This document shows, piece by piece, positions 1 through 7,123 of a stretch of 31,614 nucleotides of DNA. The DNA is taken from contig CAKRYR010000019.1 in assembly GCA_934432595.1 (NCBI GenBank), positions 1 through 31,614 of the forward strand. Direction: 5' to 3'. This stretch comes from an uncultured Lachnospiraceae bacterium (GTDB taxonomy: Bacteria; Bacillota; Clostridia; Lachnospirales; Lachnospiraceae). Under the pieces are notes generated by a model, which worked only from the letters and a program-made list of their open reading frames with translations, did not search any database and was not told the DNA's origin. A program made the translations under genes and the position numbers. Every line of letters begins with the position of its first letter. The stretch's first letter is position 1.

Positions 1-106
1 TATAAATTGTAGTAGACAGATTTTCATTTTTACATTTTCATTAGTAAACAGATTTGAAGATTTATATTAGTGAACTTATAAGTATACAGATAAAAAAATA
101 TATATT

Positions 107-225
107 ATTCAATTTGAAAGGTATTTGCGTGCCTTAGCACTTAACAAGCACAAGCTTATAAAGCGAAGTGCGAGTTTAGTGCTACTAGGCAAAGCAACGA
201 AGCGAGAGCGTCCTTTCAAATGAAT
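107..225 (+). repeat. ~120-bp structured core repeat, copy 1
   Basis: Bounded by ATTCAATTTGAAAGG (107-121) and CCTTTCAAATGAAT (212-225). A second copy lies inverted at 15578-15697; by hand alignment they differ by about ten substitutions and one indel. The interior forms stacked stems: TGCCTTAGCACT against AGTGCTACTAGGCA, then AGCAC against GTGC, then GCTT-ATA-AAGC at the tip. It is much richer in G+C than the flanking DNA. Several differences between the copies are matched on both sides of the stem. Confidence 0.85.
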
Positions 226-271
226 AACTATATAATTTCCTATCGTAACGTATAACCACCCACTAATATAA

Positions 272-327
272 ATATTCAAATCGTCACTTATAACACTAAA
301 TATTCAAATCGTCACTTATAACACTAA
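272..327 (-). repeat. 28-bp direct repeat, two units
   Basis: The unit beginning ATATTCAAATCGTCACTTAT occurs at 272 and again at 300 with a period of 28 bp. Each unit carries one copy of the foot ATCGTCAC (minus strand GTGACGAT). Only the first unit has a matching left arm at 50-72, so the second looks like a tandem duplication of one half-element. Confidence 0.8.
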
Positions 328-376
328 AAATGAAAATCGTCACTAGAACAGAAAAACCAAGCCTACAAATTATATT

Positions 377-2083
377 TTACTTCATAAAATAATCTGGACT
401 AATATACTTATTTATTACTTCACTTACTACATTAGGATCATTATATTTATATATAATATTAATAAAATCTGCACCTGTAACTTCCTTTAGATAATATGTT
501 TTATAATAGTCCTTCATCATTTTAAAGAATGTCTTACTTCCCATTTTTTTCTCAAGTTCATATAAAAAATAACTTCCATTAGTATATACATATGAAGAAT
601 ATAATTCCTTATCTAATATTTTTTTATCAAGCCCATTTGGTTTATAATATCTAAGATATTTGTAATATGGTTCATTTATATATTTTCCCACATCTCTTTG
701 TTCAATCTTCATATTCATTTCTTCTTCACTATCATTTAGAAGTTCATCTATTTCATTAATATCTTCTGAATTAGACCTTTCCATATCAGACTTAAATGCC
801 TCTTTATATGTTTTAGAGTCTCTTGGAAATAAAATATCTTCACAATATTCTGCAAATGCTTCATCTAACCATGGATCTAAATATTGGTCATTACCAATGG
901 ATACCCAAAACCACTGATGCGCCATCTCATGTGCCACAACTTGTGTAGTATCTTTTACTCCTACCGTATCTATATCATTCATATTTTTTATATCTGGTAA
1001 CCCCACCAATATAAGCCCTGGAAACTCCATTCCACTACGATAATAGCAACTCACAACGTCTATCTCATCATATGGATATTTACCAAATTTATTATTATAC
1101 ATTTCCAATGATTCCATAGCAGATTCTAGTACAAAAGAAGTATACCTATCCATATTTTTAAATTTAGGAAAATAATAATTAATACCTATATCATCTACCT
1201 TGCTTGATAATTTCTTCATATTATTTGCTACAACAATTGCCATATCACGAACATTGTCTGCTTTTATTACATAGATATTATCCTTCTTTTTTTCTTGTCC
1301 CGATGAAATAACAGTATATTTATCTGGCACCTTAATTTCTATACTATAATTTGCCACCTTACTAAAATTGGACTCTGCATTTTCAATATATGGATGTTTT
1401 GTCCACTTACCATCAATATATGAATCCAAAACTGGAAAACAATATGATAATTGATAAATATAATCTTTATCAGATTTTGTGTACCCAAATCTTCCTTTCT
1501 GTTTAGGAATATCTACTGAGTACTCTACTTTTAAATTAATACTCTCCCTTGGTTTCATTTTTTCATCTAAATGCACTTCTATCAAAGAACCTATATCTGT
1601 TGATTTATTTTTCTTATCCTTCTTATCAATTTTTATATTAGCATCCTTTGTAACATTACCTGCGCCTGACTCAATATAATTTAATTCTTTTTTATTAATA
1701 CTTACTGACTTAATTGTCTTCTTACCTATAATAGCTGAAGCATAATTTCTTAAATATAATTCTGATATATAATCATCAGTATTATTTATAATACTAATAT
1801 CTACAACTCCTGATAATATCTTTTTCTCGGAATCCAAGACTAATTTCATATCATAATCAGTTGCTTCTACCATTTCATTATATAGTTCACTTCCTGTCAA
1901 AAAAGATGATGCACTTATTGGTTCACTATCAAGCCCAGCTTGTTCTTTTCCACCTTTTTCATAATCCTTTTTATTATTTTCATACGCCCAAAATAATCCT
2001 AAAAATATAATCAATATAATTATTAAACCAACATTAATAATTATAGATAACTTTGCATTTATTTTTATCTTTTTCCCATTCAT
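377..2083 (-). CDS. Membrane-anchored M1-family zinc metallopeptidase
   Basis: The 568-residue product has one N-terminal hydrophobic segment (about residues 11-32) with lysines before it. It is probably tethered to the membrane with its catalytic part outside. The gluzincin zinc site is intact: HEMAH at 385-389, with the third ligand Glu408 in LDEAFAEY, 19 residues after the second His as in family M1. A GMEFPG segment about 30 residues upstream stands where M1 aminopeptidases carry GAMEN. The N-terminal half (about 55-300) looks like the beta-sandwich domain of M1 enzymes. The start is supported by AGGAGTGA upstream of the ATG. It is the last gene of a block comprising a VanRS-like two-component system and a C39-like peptidase, so envelope or extracellular peptide processing is likely. 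The substrate is unknown. Confidence 0.88.
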   Translation of the reverse strand: MNGKKIKINAKLSIIINVGLIIILIIFLGLFWAYENNKKDYEKGGKEQAGLDSEPISASSFLTGSELYNEMVEATDYDMKLVLDSEKKILSGVVDISIINNTDDYISELYLRNYASAIIGKKTIKSVSINKKELNYIESGAGNVTKDANIKIDKKDKKNKSTDIGSLIEVHLDEKMKPRESINLKVEYSVDIPKQKGRFGYTKSDKDYIYQLSYCFPVLDSYIDGKWTKHPYIENAESNFSKVANYSIEIKVPDKYTVISSGQEKKKDNIYVIKADNVRDMAIVVANNMKKLSSKVDDIGINYYFPKFKNMDRYTSFVLESAMESLEMYNNKFGKYPYDEIDVVSCYYRSGMEFPGLILVGLPDIKNMNDIDTVGVKDTTQVVAHEMAHQWFWVSIGNDQYLDPWLDEAFAEYCEDILFPRDSKTYKEAFKSDMERSNSEDINEIDELLNDSEEEMNMKIEQRDVGKYINEPYYKYLRYYKPNGLDKKILDKELYSSYVYTNGSYFLYELEKKMGSKTFFKMMKDYYKTYYLKEVTGADFINIIYKYNDPNVVSEVINKYISPDYFMK

Positions 2084-2143
2084 CTATGTTCACTCCTTTG
2101 TATTATCTTAAATTACTATCACTTTCTGCTTTTAAACTTTAAC

Positions 2144-2154
2144 TCTACGCTAAA
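2144..2154 (-). promoter_or_regulatory. Shared 11-bp motif upstream of the M1 peptidase gene
   Basis: TTTAGCGTAGA on the minus strand, about 60 bp upstream of the start codon. The identical 11-mer lies upstream of the neighbouring C39-like peptidase gene (2914-2924). It is a candidate operator for the adjacent response regulator. The sequence sharing is seen directly; the role is inferred. Confidence 0.4.
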
Positions 2155-2189
2155 ATCATATTTGCTTATACCTTTTCTTTGATATTCTA

Positions 2190-2864
2190 TTAATTTATAG
2201 AATACGCCCATAAATTTTTTGTTTGTTTCATTATTGTTTCTACACTCCATGTTTTATAACTATTTTCTTTGCTATTAGGATCATTTACTATAATCTCTCC
2301 ACTTTTATGTTCTATATCAATTAGAACAATATAATGTCCTTCTGTTGTAAAATCTCCTGGTCCCATAACACAGATAATTGGTCTTCCCATCTTTAAAGTA
2401 TTTAATATACTATTTGCTTCAAATACAACATTATGTACTTTCAATCCTATCCCACTTGCTCCCTCAGACATAAGAATCCAAAGTGAACCATTTCCTTTAG
2501 AATAATAACCATTATCTTCTGCATACTTTGCTACCTTATCTGGCATCCAAGTATTATCATTTCCTAATCCACATCTAATCATAGATAAACATGTTGGACC
2601 ACAACCTGTTATGTTCATACAGTCATCACCGTACTTTATCTTTCCCCACCTTTCATCTCCTTGCATATACAAGGGGATTTTTCTTTTAAAAGGGTCTTTC
2701 TTTAAATCCTCATTTTTCCCATAAATTTTTTTCCCAAAGAAAAACATATTACTCTTTCCTACGTTTTTAAACTTAATCACACACATACAACAAACCGCTA
2801 ACATAATAATTACTCCAACCACTATCCTATTATTATTTTTCTTACGTCTTCTTTTCCTAACCAT
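2190..2864 (-). CDS. Membrane-anchored C39-like cysteine peptidase
   Basis: The 224-residue protein begins with a strongly basic stretch (MVRKRRRKKNNNR), then one transmembrane segment (about 14-31), then an extracellular papain-like domain. Catalytic residues expected for the peptidase_C39_2 group can be seen: Cys88 in the GCGPTC motif, His177 in EGHYIVL and Asn194/Asp195 in VNDPNS. LYMQGDERWG before the Cys is the usual entry to this domain. No ABC transporter is fused or adjacent, so this is not a bacteriocin-exporter C39 domain. The start has AGGAGG six bases upstream. The gene sits between the histidine kinase gene and the M1 peptidase gene on the same strand. Role: probably cleavage of a surface or peptidoglycan-linked peptide; substrate unknown. 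Confidence 0.8.
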   Translation of the reverse strand: MVRKRRRKKNNNRIVVGVIIMLAVCCMCVIKFKNVGKSNMFFFGKKIYGKNEDLKKDPFKRKIPLYMQGDERWGKIKYGDDCMNITGCGPTCLSMIRCGLGNDNTWMPDKVAKYAEDNGYYSKGNGSLWILMSEGASGIGLKVHNVVFEANSILNTLKMGRPIICVMGPGDFTTEGHYIVLIDIEHKSGEIIVNDPNSKENSYKTWSVETIMKQTKNLWAYSIN

Positions 2865-2887
2865 TACCTTTCCTCCTTATGCAACTA

Positions 2888-2924
2888 ATTATACCCTTTC
2901 CCACTTTCTCATATCTACGCTAAA
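2888..2924 (-). promoter_or_regulatory. Putative promoter and operator of the C39-like gene
   Basis: On the minus strand TATAAT (2893-2888) lies 23 bp before the ATG. The 11-mer TTTAGCGTAGA (2924-2914) ends 20 bp upstream of it, roughly where a -35 box would be. There is no good -35 hexamer at the right spacing, which fits an activator-dependent promoter, for example one driven by the OmpR-type regulator encoded just upstream. Confidence 0.4.
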
Positions 2925-2990
2925 GCTTGTCAAATTCTTACTTTTTTCTTACAATTATATATGCTTCAACAACATCGTAACTGTTCAAAT

Positions 2991-4070
2991 CTACAGAATT
3001 ACCTCAAAACAAATTGTTTCATCTTGGCTAGTACAATTTATAGTTCCTTTATGTAATTCAATTATTTCCTTAGCGATAGCTAAACCAAGTCCTGTTCCAC
3101 CTGTTCTACTATCTCTAGAACTATCTAATCGATAAAACTGTTCAAATATATGCTCTAATTTTTCTTGTGGAATTGTTTTTCCTTTATTCTTAATTTCAAT
3201 TTTTACTGTTGCTTCATCACATGTTTTAACTGAAACATTTACAGTAGAATCTTTATAACTATAGTTAAAAACATTTTTTAATAAATTATCAAATACTCTC
3301 TCAATCTGATTCACATCACACATTAGATAAATATCCTGTTCAATATCCACCTCACTTTTTAAGCCTTTTTCTGAAAACATAGGCGTAAATTCAGATACTA
3401 TTTGTTCAACCATTCTAGAAATATTAACCTTAGATAATTCCAATGAAATATGTGAAAAATTATATCTAGTTACTTCAAAAAATTCATTAATTAACTCTTC
3501 TAAACGATATGCTTTATCTGATACAATTGACAAATATTTTTTTTTAATTTTTTCAGATAATTCTTTCTCTTCTTGTAGTATAGTAACATATCCAATTACT
3601 GATGTTAATGGTGTTTTTAAATCATGTGCCATATACATTATCATATCATTCTTCTGTTGTTGTGCTTGTTTAGCAGCAAATCTACTATTCTGCACATCTG
3701 TCATAATATGATTTAGTTGTTGCTCAATCTCTTTTATTTCTTCTGGTAATTCTACTAGATCTCCATTTCCTTTATATACCATATTTACCCCATCAGTTAT
3801 CTTTTCCATCAATCCTGTAATTGAATATAATTGGTAACATGCCAATATCATTCCACCTAATAATAATAATCCTAGAATTACACTAATTAAATTATTATCA
3901 ATCCATTTTAGTAACGGATAAAATGGATCATATGAATACCATATTCTTTTATTACAATACCATATTCCTAATATTGCAACACCAACTAAAATTACTGTAT
4001 ATATCAACATGTAATCCCAAAATTTTTTTAATAATCTATTATAAATTTCTTTACTAATTCCTTTTTTCAT
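2991..4070 (-). CDS. VanS-like sensor histidine kinase
   Basis: The 359-residue membrane kinase has TM helices at about 21-38 and 60-79 with a short extracytoplasmic loop of about 20 residues. A HAMP-like linker follows, then the HisKA phosphoacceptor motif MAHDLKTPLTS with His149. The HATPase domain shows an N box (NQIERVFDNLLKN), and GTGLGLAIAKEI as its G2 box. The region around EFFEVTRYNF resembles VanS kinases of the vancomycin-resistance systems, and the small loop suits sensing at the membrane or a cell-wall precursor. It lies about 110 bp after the cognate OmpR-type regulator. No vanHAX, vanY or vanZ gene is present, so this is a VanS-type sensor of other function. GGAGG precedes the ATG. 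Confidence 0.9.
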   Translation of the reverse strand: MKKGISKEIYNRLLKKFWDYMLIYTVILVGVAILGIWYCNKRIWYSYDPFYPLLKWIDNNLISVILGLLLLGGMILACYQLYSITGLMEKITDGVNMVYKGNGDLVELPEEIKEIEQQLNHIMTDVQNSRFAAKQAQQQKNDMIMYMAHDLKTPLTSVIGYVTILQEEKELSEKIKKKYLSIVSDKAYRLEELINEFFEVTRYNFSHISLELSKVNISRMVEQIVSEFTPMFSEKGLKSEVDIEQDIYLMCDVNQIERVFDNLLKNVFNYSYKDSTVNVSVKTCDEATVKIEIKNKGKTIPQEKLEHIFEQFYRLDSSRDSRTGGTGLGLAIAKEIIELHKGTINCTSQDETICFEVIL

Positions 4071-4119
4071 ATGAATCCTCCATTTTCATCTATAATCTAT
4101 ATTCTATATGTGCATACAC

Positions 4120-4149
4120 GTCACCAAGCAGTAAATGCTTGGTTATGAC
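4120..4149 (-). other. Hairpin between response regulator and kinase genes
   Basis: ACCAAGCA and TGCTTGGT form a perfect 8-bp stem with a 5-nt loop, flanked by GTCA/TGAC. It lies in the 107-bp gap between the two genes. No T-run follows on the minus strand, so a simple terminator is unlikely. RNA processing or differential stability of the two cistrons would fit. Confidence 0.45.
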
Positions 4150-4177
4150 AACACTTTTACAATTACTTTTTGCAAAA

Positions 4178-4888
4178 TCATTCCTCTATCTTGTAACCTA
4201 CACCCCATACCGTCTTAATATACTGTGGCTTTCTAGAATTCTCACCTAACTTCTCGCGAATTCGTGCAATATGAGCCATAACCGTATTATTATTATCAAG
4301 AAATTTTTCTCCCCATACTTCCTCAAATAATTCCTCCGATGATACCACTTGATTTACATGCTTACATAAATACAAAATTATAGAGAACTCTATAGGCGTA
4401 ACTGGAATCTTATTCCCATACAAAGTACATGTATGATTTTTCTCGCTTACTTCAAGTCCACGAATATAATACTCCTTATCTGTCGTTTCCTCCTTTAACA
4501 TTTGATTATAATTACCTGCTCTTCTTAATTGTCCCTTTACCCTAGCTATAACTTCTAATGGATTAAAGGGCTTTGTAATATAATCATCTGCTCCCATTGT
4601 AATTCCTTTAATTTTATCCATATCTGCAACCTTAGCTGTAAGCATAATAATCGGGAAATACCATTTTTCTCTCAATTCTCTACACAATGAAAATCCATCC
4701 TTATCAGGAAGCATAACATCTAAAATTGCCAAATCAATTTCATTTTCTTTTACACATTTTATAACATCTTTTGCCTCATAAAATTTATATACTTTATAAC
4801 CTTCATTCTTTAAATATAATTCTAATAAATCTGTTATTTCTTTCTCATCGTCAACAATCAAAATACTAGCATTCTTTATCTCTGACAT
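4178..4888 (-). CDS. OmpR/VanR-family response regulator
   Basis: The 236-residue transcription factor has a receiver domain: acidic pair Asp13/Asp14, phosphoacceptor Asp57 in AILDVMLPD, Thr84 in MLTAK and Lys106 in ITKPF. The winged-helix DNA-binding domain has the usual C-terminal signature KTVWGVGYKIEE. The start chosen is the ATG at 4888, preceded by AGGAGA at good spacing. An upstream in-frame ATG at 4912 lacks a Shine-Dalgarno site. It pairs with the VanS-like kinase that follows and probably controls the two peptidase genes downstream, whose upstream regions share an 11-bp motif. Its leader carries a 31-bp hairpin of a dispersed family (4953-4983). Confidence 0.92.
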   Translation of the reverse strand: MSEIKNASILIVDDEKEITDLLELYLKNEGYKVYKFYEAKDVIKCVKENEIDLAILDVMLPDKDGFSLCRELREKWYFPIIMLTAKVADMDKIKGITMGADDYITKPFNPLEVIARVKGQLRRAGNYNQMLKEETTDKEYYIRGLEVSEKNHTCTLYGNKIPVTPIEFSIILYLCKHVNQVVSSEELFEEVWGEKFLDNNNTVMAHIARIREKLGENSRKPQYIKTVWGVGYKIEE

Positions 4889-4952
4889 ATACTTTCTCCT
4901 CGCTTTAATCATTTTTGTATGTTTATGTATTTATAATAAAATGTCTAATCTC

Positions 4953-4983
4953 GTAACTATTCAGCCGATGGCTAAACCGCTAC
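4953..4983 (-). repeat. 31-bp dispersed hairpin (GTAAC..GTTAC family), decayed copy
   Basis: Same length and same TTCAGCC core as the perfect palindrome at 24408-24438. Read as minus-strand RNA, thirteen of fourteen arm pairs are preserved, four of them as G-U wobbles. Read as plus-strand RNA the same positions are mismatches. It lies in the leader of the response-regulator gene. The rest of the gap from 4889 to 5279 is AT-rich, with a 7-bp inverted repeat (5114-5133) and a terminator (5207-5256). Confidence 0.6.
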
Positions 4984-5113
4984 AAAATTTTACCTATACT
5001 TTTCACTAATACTTTACTATTAACTTCATTTATAGACTCTCAGAATCCATTATAAATTTACCATTTTATTTTAGCATAAAAAAATATATAATTTCTTACT
5101 TTTTTCTGATATT

Positions 5114-5133
5114 TTGTTTGCACTAACAAACAA
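5114..5133 (-). promoter_or_regulatory. Short inverted repeat in the regulator's upstream region
   Basis: TTGTTTG and CAAACAA flank a 6-bp spacer, about 230 bp upstream of the response-regulator start. It is operator-like in size, but no clear promoter hexamers lie next to it. The function is uncertain. Confidence 0.25.
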
Positions 5134-5206
5134 TTAAACGTTTACAGCTTTTTCACACATATGAAAAAATACAAAGCTAAATCTAATAAACATTTTCTTA
5201 TTTCAC

Positions 5207-5256
5207 AAAACAACACAGTAAAAGTATTATAATAATTACTTTTACTGTGTTGTTTT
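5207..5256 (-). terminator. Strong bidirectional intrinsic terminator
   Basis: A 20-bp perfect stem is formed by 5207-5226 and 5237-5256 (core AACAACACAGTAAAAGTA), with a 10-nt loop. A-tracts on one side become U-tracts on the other in either reading. It lies just 3' of the grpB remnant on the minus strand and separates that remnant from the two-component operon. Confidence 0.85.
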
Positions 5257-5279
5257 ACCTCTTACAATGATTTAATCTT

Positions 5280-5513
5280 TCATTTGTCATATCTATTTCC
5301 ATATAATAATTTTGCCTTCTCAATATACTTCTTAATAAACTCACTCTTTGCCTCTGTATATCCATCACGATTATGTTCATATTTCTTCCAAAGAGATATT
5401 TTAAGTTTTTCATACTCCTTAGCAACATCAATATTATCATTTAAATAGTCCCTAAAATATAATTCATTATTATCTCCAAAATATCTCAAATGGAAATGAA
5501 AAACTCTTTCAAA
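5280..5513 (-). pseudogene. GrpB-family C-terminal remnant
   Basis: About 77 codons open directly after an in-frame TGA (5516-5514) with no ATG. The reading runs FERVFHFHLRYFGDNNELYF, then RDYL, YEKLK and a final YTEAKSEFIKKY block. This is the conserved C-terminal third of GrpB/UPF0157 nucleotidyltransferase-fold proteins, which are usually about 170 residues. The N-terminal two thirds are missing. The break lies within about ten bases of the end of the tfoX-like remnant, in a different frame, as expected from a deletion joining two genes. A TTG codon could give a 69-residue product, but no folded enzyme is expected. Confidence 0.7.
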
Positions 5514-5518
5514 TCAGA

Positions 5519-5650
5519 TTATATTTCATAATCTAACATTGTTTTCTTTACACCTATTTTTTTTAATTCTTCAATAGAATTTATTCCGACTTTAATGAGT
5601 TGTTCTTCTACAATTTTACCTATATTAAGTAATTTAGACAATTCTCCCAT
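5519..5650 (-). pseudogene. Truncated TfoX C-terminal-domain protein
   Basis: The 43-residue reading frame begins MGELSKLLNIGK, preceded by AAGGTGA nine bases upstream. LLNIGKIVEEQLIKVGI and EELKKIGVKK match the helix-hairpin-helix start of the TfoX C-terminal domain family, whose members run to about 80 residues or more. Here the frame ends shortly after GVKK with DYEI and a stop, so roughly the second half is lost. The grpB remnant begins immediately after. The intact start region and ribosome-binding site suggest recent decay. Confidence 0.6.
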
Positions 5651-5780
5651 ATAACAAATCACCTTCCTATTCACATTTATATATATAGCAAAAAATACAA
5701 CACAAAGTAGAAATATCAAGTATACTTTACATTTTATTTTTTAGAACGAAATGCAATACAATTTCCTATTACATGAACAA

Positions 5781-5840
5781 AGAGTCACTTAAGACTCTGA
5801 CCCGCGCGAGCGAGAACGAAGTTCAAATGCACACTTTGTG
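5781..5840 (-). other. GC-rich cluster of small palindromes 3' of the AAA ATPase gene
   Basis: Within 60 bp are AGAGTC/GACTCT (5781-5798), a GC-rich CCGCGCGAGCGAG block, GAAC/GTTC (5814-5824) and CACA/TGTG (5830-5840). The composition stands out from the AT-rich surroundings. Its position just after the ATPase stop codon suggests a 3'-end structure or a fragment of a dispersed palindromic unit. There is no T-run, so it is not a classical terminator. Confidence 0.4.
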
Positions 5841-5845
5841 ACACA

Positions 5846-7072
5846 TCAAATCAAACCTATCGGAACTGCTTTATTTTTCTTATCTAATGGAATAACTATT
5901 GGAGACATACATATTACTGCTCCTTCACCAATTTCTATACCACACTTATTTAATACGCTAAAATTCTTTATAGTCTCTATATCAGGATTAGCCTTTTTCT
6001 TTATTTCAATTGGATAAATTTTACCATTTTCTAATATCATCAAATCAATTTCTTTTCCATTATTATCCCTATAATAGCATAATCTGCTTCTCACATCTAT
6101 TCCAGCATTAACATATCCCTTTATTATCTCTGATACAACATAAGTTTCAAACATAGCACCTGACATAGCTGACATTTCCAAAGTTCGTGGACTATTCCAT
6201 AAACTAAGATAACATGCTAATCCCGTATCCATAAAATATAATTTAGGTCGTTTAACTATTCGTTTTATTGCATTATTATAATATGGTTGCAATAAATAAA
6301 CTAAACCTGAGGATACTAATATTGATAACCATTTATCTACTGTCTTACTATCTATTCCTACATCTTTTCCTATATCATTCATATTGACTTCTTGACCCGT
6401 TCTGACAGCAATACAAGATATAAATTTCATGAATTTCATTTCATCTTTTACATTAATTAAAGTTCTTATATCCCTTTCAAGATAAGTTTGTAAATATGAA
6501 GAATAATAATCCTTTGGATTAAGTCCTTTATCAATAATCATCTGTGGCATACTTCCTCTATATATACGCTCAAATATATCTGATATTGAATCTGCCTTTT
6601 CAACCATTGTAACCTTACTTGGTAAAAAAGGTTTTGTATCATAGCCATCTATTTCTCCCCTACTTAAGGAATACATAGATAAAACTCCTACCCTTCCTGC
6701 CAAAGATTCACTAACATTATTCATCATATGAAACATCTGGGAACCTGTTAGATAATATTGTCCTGGTGTTCTATCCTTATCAACCCTAATTTTAATATAC
6801 GACAGTAACTCAGGTGCATATTGAATTTCATCAATAATAACTGGTGTTTTATATTGTTGCAGAAATAACTCAGGGTCACTTTTTGCCAGCATCCTTAAAT
6901 TAGGATAATCAAGAGTAACATATGAACAATCTATATTATTTTTTTCTTTTAAATGTTGAAGCAAGGTAGTCTTACCAATCTGCCTTGCTCCACATACCAT
7001 TACAACTGAAAAATGTTCTGACATATACTTTAATCTATCTTCTATTTCTCTTTTTATATACATACTTTTCAT
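5846..7072 (-). CDS. AAA_14/DUF4143-type ATP-binding protein
   Basis: The 408-residue protein is of the common ATPase family with an AAA_14 N-terminal domain and a DUF4143 C-terminal domain. Seen in sequence: Walker A GARQIGKT at 28-35, Walker B VIIDEIQ at about 78-84, sensor-like YLTGSQ at 107-112. A winged-helix-like segment follows (NDIGKDVGIDSKTVDKWLSIL). The C-terminal NNGKEIDLMI..IYPIEIKK matches the PD-(D/E)XK-like pattern typical of DUF4143. The cellular role of the family is unsettled. AAGGAG precedes the ATG. The gene has its own promoter and stands alone between gene remnants and a long AT-rich gap, consistent with an accessory insertion. Confidence 0.88.
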   Translation of the reverse strand: MKSMYIKREIEDRLKYMSEHFSVVMVCGARQIGKTTLLQHLKEKNNIDCSYVTLDYPNLRMLAKSDPELFLQQYKTPVIIDEIQYAPELLSYIKIRVDKDRTPGQYYLTGSQMFHMMNNVSESLAGRVGVLSMYSLSRGEIDGYDTKPFLPSKVTMVEKADSISDIFERIYRGSMPQMIIDKGLNPKDYYSSYLQTYLERDIRTLINVKDEMKFMKFISCIAVRTGQEVNMNDIGKDVGIDSKTVDKWLSILVSSGLVYLLQPYYNNAIKRIVKRPKLYFMDTGLACYLSLWNSPRTLEMSAMSGAMFETYVVSEIIKGYVNAGIDVRSRLCYYRDNNGKEIDLMILENGKIYPIEIKKKANPDIETIKNFSVLNKCGIEIGEGAVICMSPIVIPLDKKNKAVPIGLI

Positions 7073-7088
7073 TTTAACTCCTTATTTT

Positions 7089-7123
7089 TATACAAATTCG
7101 GATTATCGTTCCATATTTGTATA
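7089..7123 (-). promoter_or_regulatory. Operator-like palindrome in the ATPase leader
   Basis: TATACAAAT (7089-7097) and ATTTGTATA (7115-7123) are perfect 9-bp inverted repeats separated by 17 bp. The upstream arm overlaps the last bases of the -10 box of the ATPase promoter. It could be a repressor site or a leader hairpin. Confidence 0.5.

Larger units (their letters stand above)
1..345 (-). repeat. Three concentric inverted repeats with conserved feet
   Basis: Non-coding stretch 3' of the M1 peptidase gene. Three pairs of arms are nested: outer 17-31 with 326-339 (ATTTTCATTTTT type), middle 50-72 with 261-281 (TTTGAA..TATATTAGTG type), inner 90-121 with 212-244. Read on the minus strand, each right-hand arm begins after GTGACGAT or GTTACGAT, and each left-hand partner is followed by ATCTGTCTAC, ATCTGTTTAC or ATCTGTATAC. 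The outermost minus-strand foot is TGTTCTAGTGACGA (352-339). The arms differ from shell to shell while the feet stay alike. The innermost pair encloses the 119-bp core described separately. No ORF of note lies here. It matches the hairpins at 8679, 15478, 29644 and 31208. Confidence 0.8.

Noticed and set aside
272..327. CRISPR-like direct repeats
   Set aside because: Only two units of 28 bp with no spacers; they belong to the footed hairpin element.
1..345. Insertion sequence or MITE with target-site duplication
   Set aside because: No transposase, no clear target duplication, and the arms of the shells are not alike, so a standard terminal-inverted-repeat element does not fit.
1479..1679. 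Plus-strand 66-codon frame inside the M1 peptidase gene
   Set aside because: It is antisense to a well-supported gene, with no ribosome site and no recognisable product. The same holds for the other short frames lying opposite mbl, flgG, yvyF, comF, cvfB, dnaC and hydG.
5255..5440. 61-codon minus-strand frame overlapping the grpB remnant
   Set aside because: The competing frame carries clear GrpB family motifs; this one is its shadow.
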